A stretch of 64,000 nt of DNA from Alphaproteobacteria bacterium. Its GTDB lineage: Bacteria; Pseudomonadota; Alphaproteobacteria; Rhizobiales; GCA-2746425. The translations under genes were made by a program, and so were the position numbers. The DNA is taken from assembly GCA_024743215.1 (NCBI GenBank), contig JANSWZ010000005.1:124001-188000 (forward strand), read 5' to 3'. Of this stretch, positions 61,984 to 64,000 are shown in pieces. Below the pieces are notes generated by a model, which did not search any database, had not been told where the DNA came from, and worked only from the letters and a program-made list of their open reading frames with translations. Position 1 is the stretch's first letter; every line of letters begins with the position of its first letter.

Positions 61984-64000
61984 GCCGACCATAAATGGTT
62001 TGGCGCAGCCGTCTGAGATCCTCACCTACGCCGATCAGGGCTGGCACCAGAAACAGAACCAACAACGTGGCAAATGCCAGTCCGAACACCATTGTGATGG
62101 CCATGGGCATCAGGAACTGGGCCTGACGGCTGGTTTCAAACAGCAGAGGCGTCAATCCACCTATGGTGCTCAAAGAGGTCAGCAGGACCGCACGCAGGCG
62201 ATCACGGCTGGCGCCGGTTGCTGCCGCACGCGGACCATCACCACTGGCCAGGCGTTCTTCCAGCCGACTGACAAGTATGATGGAATCATTGACCAGAATG
62301 CCGGACAGACCCAACAGGCCAATAATCGACAGAACGGTTAGATCAAAACCCAGAACCCAGTGGCCAAACACCGTCCCCACAAACCCGAAGGGAATGATCA
62401 TCATCACCACAAAGGGACGTGTGTAGCTGGAAAACACCCAGGCCAGAATGATGTAAATTACCAGCATCGCTGCCGCTGTTCCTGCGCGCAATTCTCCAAA
62501 GGATCGGCCCTGTTCTTCAGCACGGCCGGACAGCCTGTAATCCAGACCGTACCGGGTGGTGATTTCCTCAAGGCCGCTGGCCTCAAGCTGTTCCAGGATG
62601 GCATTCGCATTTGTCACCTTGTCATCCACATCAGCGGTGACAGAAATGGTGGTCCGTCCATCACGACGCTGAATGGCGGCAAAACCCTGGCGTTCAGACA
62701 GGCTGACGACTTCACTCAGTGGCACATAGCGTCCATCTGGTGCCCGCAGATCAAGCTCACGCAAGGCCGCGCTGCCTTGCGTGGTACGGCTTTCGCTGAT
62801 GCGAATGGCAATTTCTTCTTCGCCATCAGAGAACCTGCGGGCAATGGTTCCCTCAAAGGCGTTGCGTATCTGCTCGCCGACACGATCCACCGTAAAGCCA
62901 AGAGAGGCACCACGGTCTTTGAGGCGCATGACCAGTTCCGGCTTGCCATAGGGCAGATCATCTTCGGCACCGCTGACACCGGGAAAGGAATTGATGAAGA
63001 TGATCAGTTCAGCGGCAGCTTCTTTCAGCGTGCCCGGATCACTGCCCTTCAGACGCACATCAATATCTCGCCCCGGAGGCCCTGAACGATTGCGCGAGAT
63101 GGAAAACCGCTTCAGACCCGGCATATCGGGAACCGCTTCGCGCCATTTGGAAATGATCTCGGAGGTTCGGATATCGCGATCTTCTGACGCCGTCAGTTGG
63201 ACTCGGAAACTGGCCACATTATCGCCCCGGCTGCGGCCGGAACTGCCCAGAGTCAGATAGCTTGACCGGATCAGGGCACCCGGTGCGGCCAGAGTTTCCT
63301 CGACCGAAAACAGAGCCTTTTCCAGAATGCGGAGTTTTTCGAGCGCGTCCTCTTCGGCAATGCCGGCATTGAATTCAACGCCGGCACGAATGGATTCGGC
63401 TTCGGGCGACGGGAAGAAGGTAAAGTTCACACGACCGGACTGGACAAAGGCCAGCGCCACGATCATGGCAGCAATCGTGAAGGCAATGGTGATGTAGCGT
63501 CCGGCATAGGCAGCCTCTGCCATGGCGGCAAAGGGACGATCACGGAACCAATCGAAAGCGCCATCAATGCCGTTGCGTATGCGTGTTCCAAAGCCGGGCT
63601 TGCCAGAGGCGTTGGGTTTTGACACTTGCTGGATCACAGCTTCAAGGGCAGCAGCCAGCAGCAGGCAGGCCAATGCGAATACACCGGTGACCAGCATTGG
63701 AGGCCAGTCCTGAACGCTGGCCTGCAAAGCGCCCGCAGTTCCGGAAAGCGGCAGCGTATTGGCGATCGTAACCAGCGCCAACAAAGACACGCTTATGAAA
63801 ATCATCCGCCAATGTGACCAGCGCTTGACGCCGGACGATGACATGGCATGGGCCAAATGACCCGGAAGGATCAGGAAACACTCGATCAGACTGGCAATCA
63901 GAACCGCAATGACAACCAAAGGCAGCACGCCCATGAAGGCGCCTATGGTCCCGCCCATCAACAGGATGGGCGCAAAGGACGCAACCGTGGTCAGCGCTGC
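61955..64000 (-). CDS. RND efflux transporter permease subunit (partial, C-terminal two thirds)
   Basis: The reading frame is open to the window edge, so the gene begins outside. At least 681 residues are visible, against about 1030-1050 for the family. Membrane helices follow at TTVASFAPILLMGG (upstream edge), GVLPLVVIAVLIASLIECFLILP, SAL-type repeats, and the C-terminal set ending in GLAFATLLVLFLVPALIGVGEDLRR. The periplasmic domain lies between (about residues 170-470 of the visible part). It is an HAE/AcrB-like proton-driven exporter; membrane-fusion partner is not visible. It ends inside trkH. Confidence 0.92.
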   Translation of the reverse strand, partial: AALTTVASFAPILLMGGTIGAFMGVLPLVVIAVLIASLIECFLILPGHLAHAMSSSGVKRWSHWRMIFISVSLLALVTIANTLPLSGTAGALQASVQDWPPMLVTGVFALACLLLAAALEAVIQQVSKPNASGKPGFGTRIRNGIDGAFDWFRDRPFAAMAEAAYAGRYITIAFTIAAMIVALAFVQSGRVNFTFFPSPEAESIRAGVEFNAGIAEEDALEKLRILEKALFSVEETLAAPGALIRSSYLTLGSSGRSRGDNVASFRVQLTASEDRDIRTSEIISKWREAVPDMPGLKRFSISRNRSGPPGRDIDVRLKGSDPGTLKEAAAELIIFINSFPGVSGAEDDLPYGKPELVMRLKDRGASLGFTVDRVGEQIRNAFEGTIARRFSDGEEEIAIRISESRTTQGSAALRELDLRAPDGRYVPLSEVVSLSERQGFAAIQRRDGRTTISVTADVDDKVTNANAILEQLEASGLEEITTRYGLDYRLSGRAEEQGRSFGELRAGTAAAMLVIYIILAWVFSSYTRPFVVMMIIPFGFVGTVFGHWVLGFDLTVLSIIGLLGLSGILVNDSIILVSRLEERLASGDGPRAAATGASRDRLRAVLLTSLSTIGGLTPLLFETSRQAQFLMPMAITMVFGLAFATLLVLFLVPALIGVGEDLRRLRQTIYGRPMSARSAAE

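Noticed and set aside
1-64000. CRISPR arrays, insertion sequences, prophage or toxin-antitoxin pairs
   Set aside because: No evenly spaced direct repeats, transposase or integrase genes, phage structural genes or paired toxin-antitoxin genes were recognised; the P-loop protein at 19203-19697 lacks an antitoxin partner.

Overview
The window looks like a chromosomal segment of an alphaproteobacterium of the order Hyphomicrobiales (Rhizobiales), probably a free-living, possibly marine member. The support is the run dnaK / dnaJ / pmtA / FMN reductase / pyrF, a Hyphomicrobiales-type porin with the two-cysteine N-terminus, a pyrB paired with a degenerate pyrC, an ornithine-lipid acyltransferase (olsB-like), and gene order (PBP activator, rsmI, yraN, gshB) familiar from rhizobia. 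No rRNA, CRISPR array, insertion sequence or prophage was seen. The genus cannot be named from the sequence alone.

Layout. 1-8.1 kb: a DUF4956 membrane protein, then an rpiR-led operon for a ferric-type ABC importer with a cytoplasmic histidine phosphatase (better explained as a phosphorylated-metabolite importer than an iron importer), then an Old Yellow Enzyme gene divergent from its probable MerR regulator. 8.2-15.8 kb: a GntR-controlled pair of divergent operons for uptake and breakdown of hydroxyproline isomers (aconitase X, four-part amino-acid ABC importer, a DapA-family lyase, a proline-racemase-family dehydratase). 16.1-19.7 kb: an AraC regulator followed by an NmrA-like oxidoreductase, two small membrane proteins and a P-loop kinase, a region that looks accessory and ends at a tRNA-Ser(GGA). 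20.3-43.5 kb: core chromosome: msrA, pyrC-like/pyrB, ruvX, gatCA, mepA, a divergent GT51 protein, pyrF, pmtA, dnaJ, FkbM methyltransferase, dnaK, alkB, grpE, hrcA, rph, rdgB, hemW. 43.7-52.1 kb: porin, then an IclR-controlled ABC importer (ATPase divergent) with a formylglycine-type sulfatase, read as a sulfated-carbohydrate utilization operon. 52.1-64 kb: core again: PBP activator, rsmI, yraN, gshB, a TetR/DUF1772 pair with twin operators, comM, olsB-like, trkH and the C-terminal two thirds of an RND efflux pump running off the end.

How the genes work together. Three complete ABC importers are present, each with its own regulator and catabolic gene(s); in all three the binding-protein gene is followed by a strong RNA hairpin before the first permease gene. 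The pyrimidine genes are split between two loci (pyrB with a catalytically dead pyrC homologue, and pyrF inside the pmtA operon). The heat-shock genes dnaK and dnaJ are separated by an FkbM methyltransferase gene and a terminator-like hairpin. I did not find an unmistakably new multi-gene system; the best leads are the phosphometabolite importer, the dual-dehydratase hydroxyproline cluster, the sulfatase operon, and several predicted pseudo-enzymes whose catalytic residues are visibly replaced.
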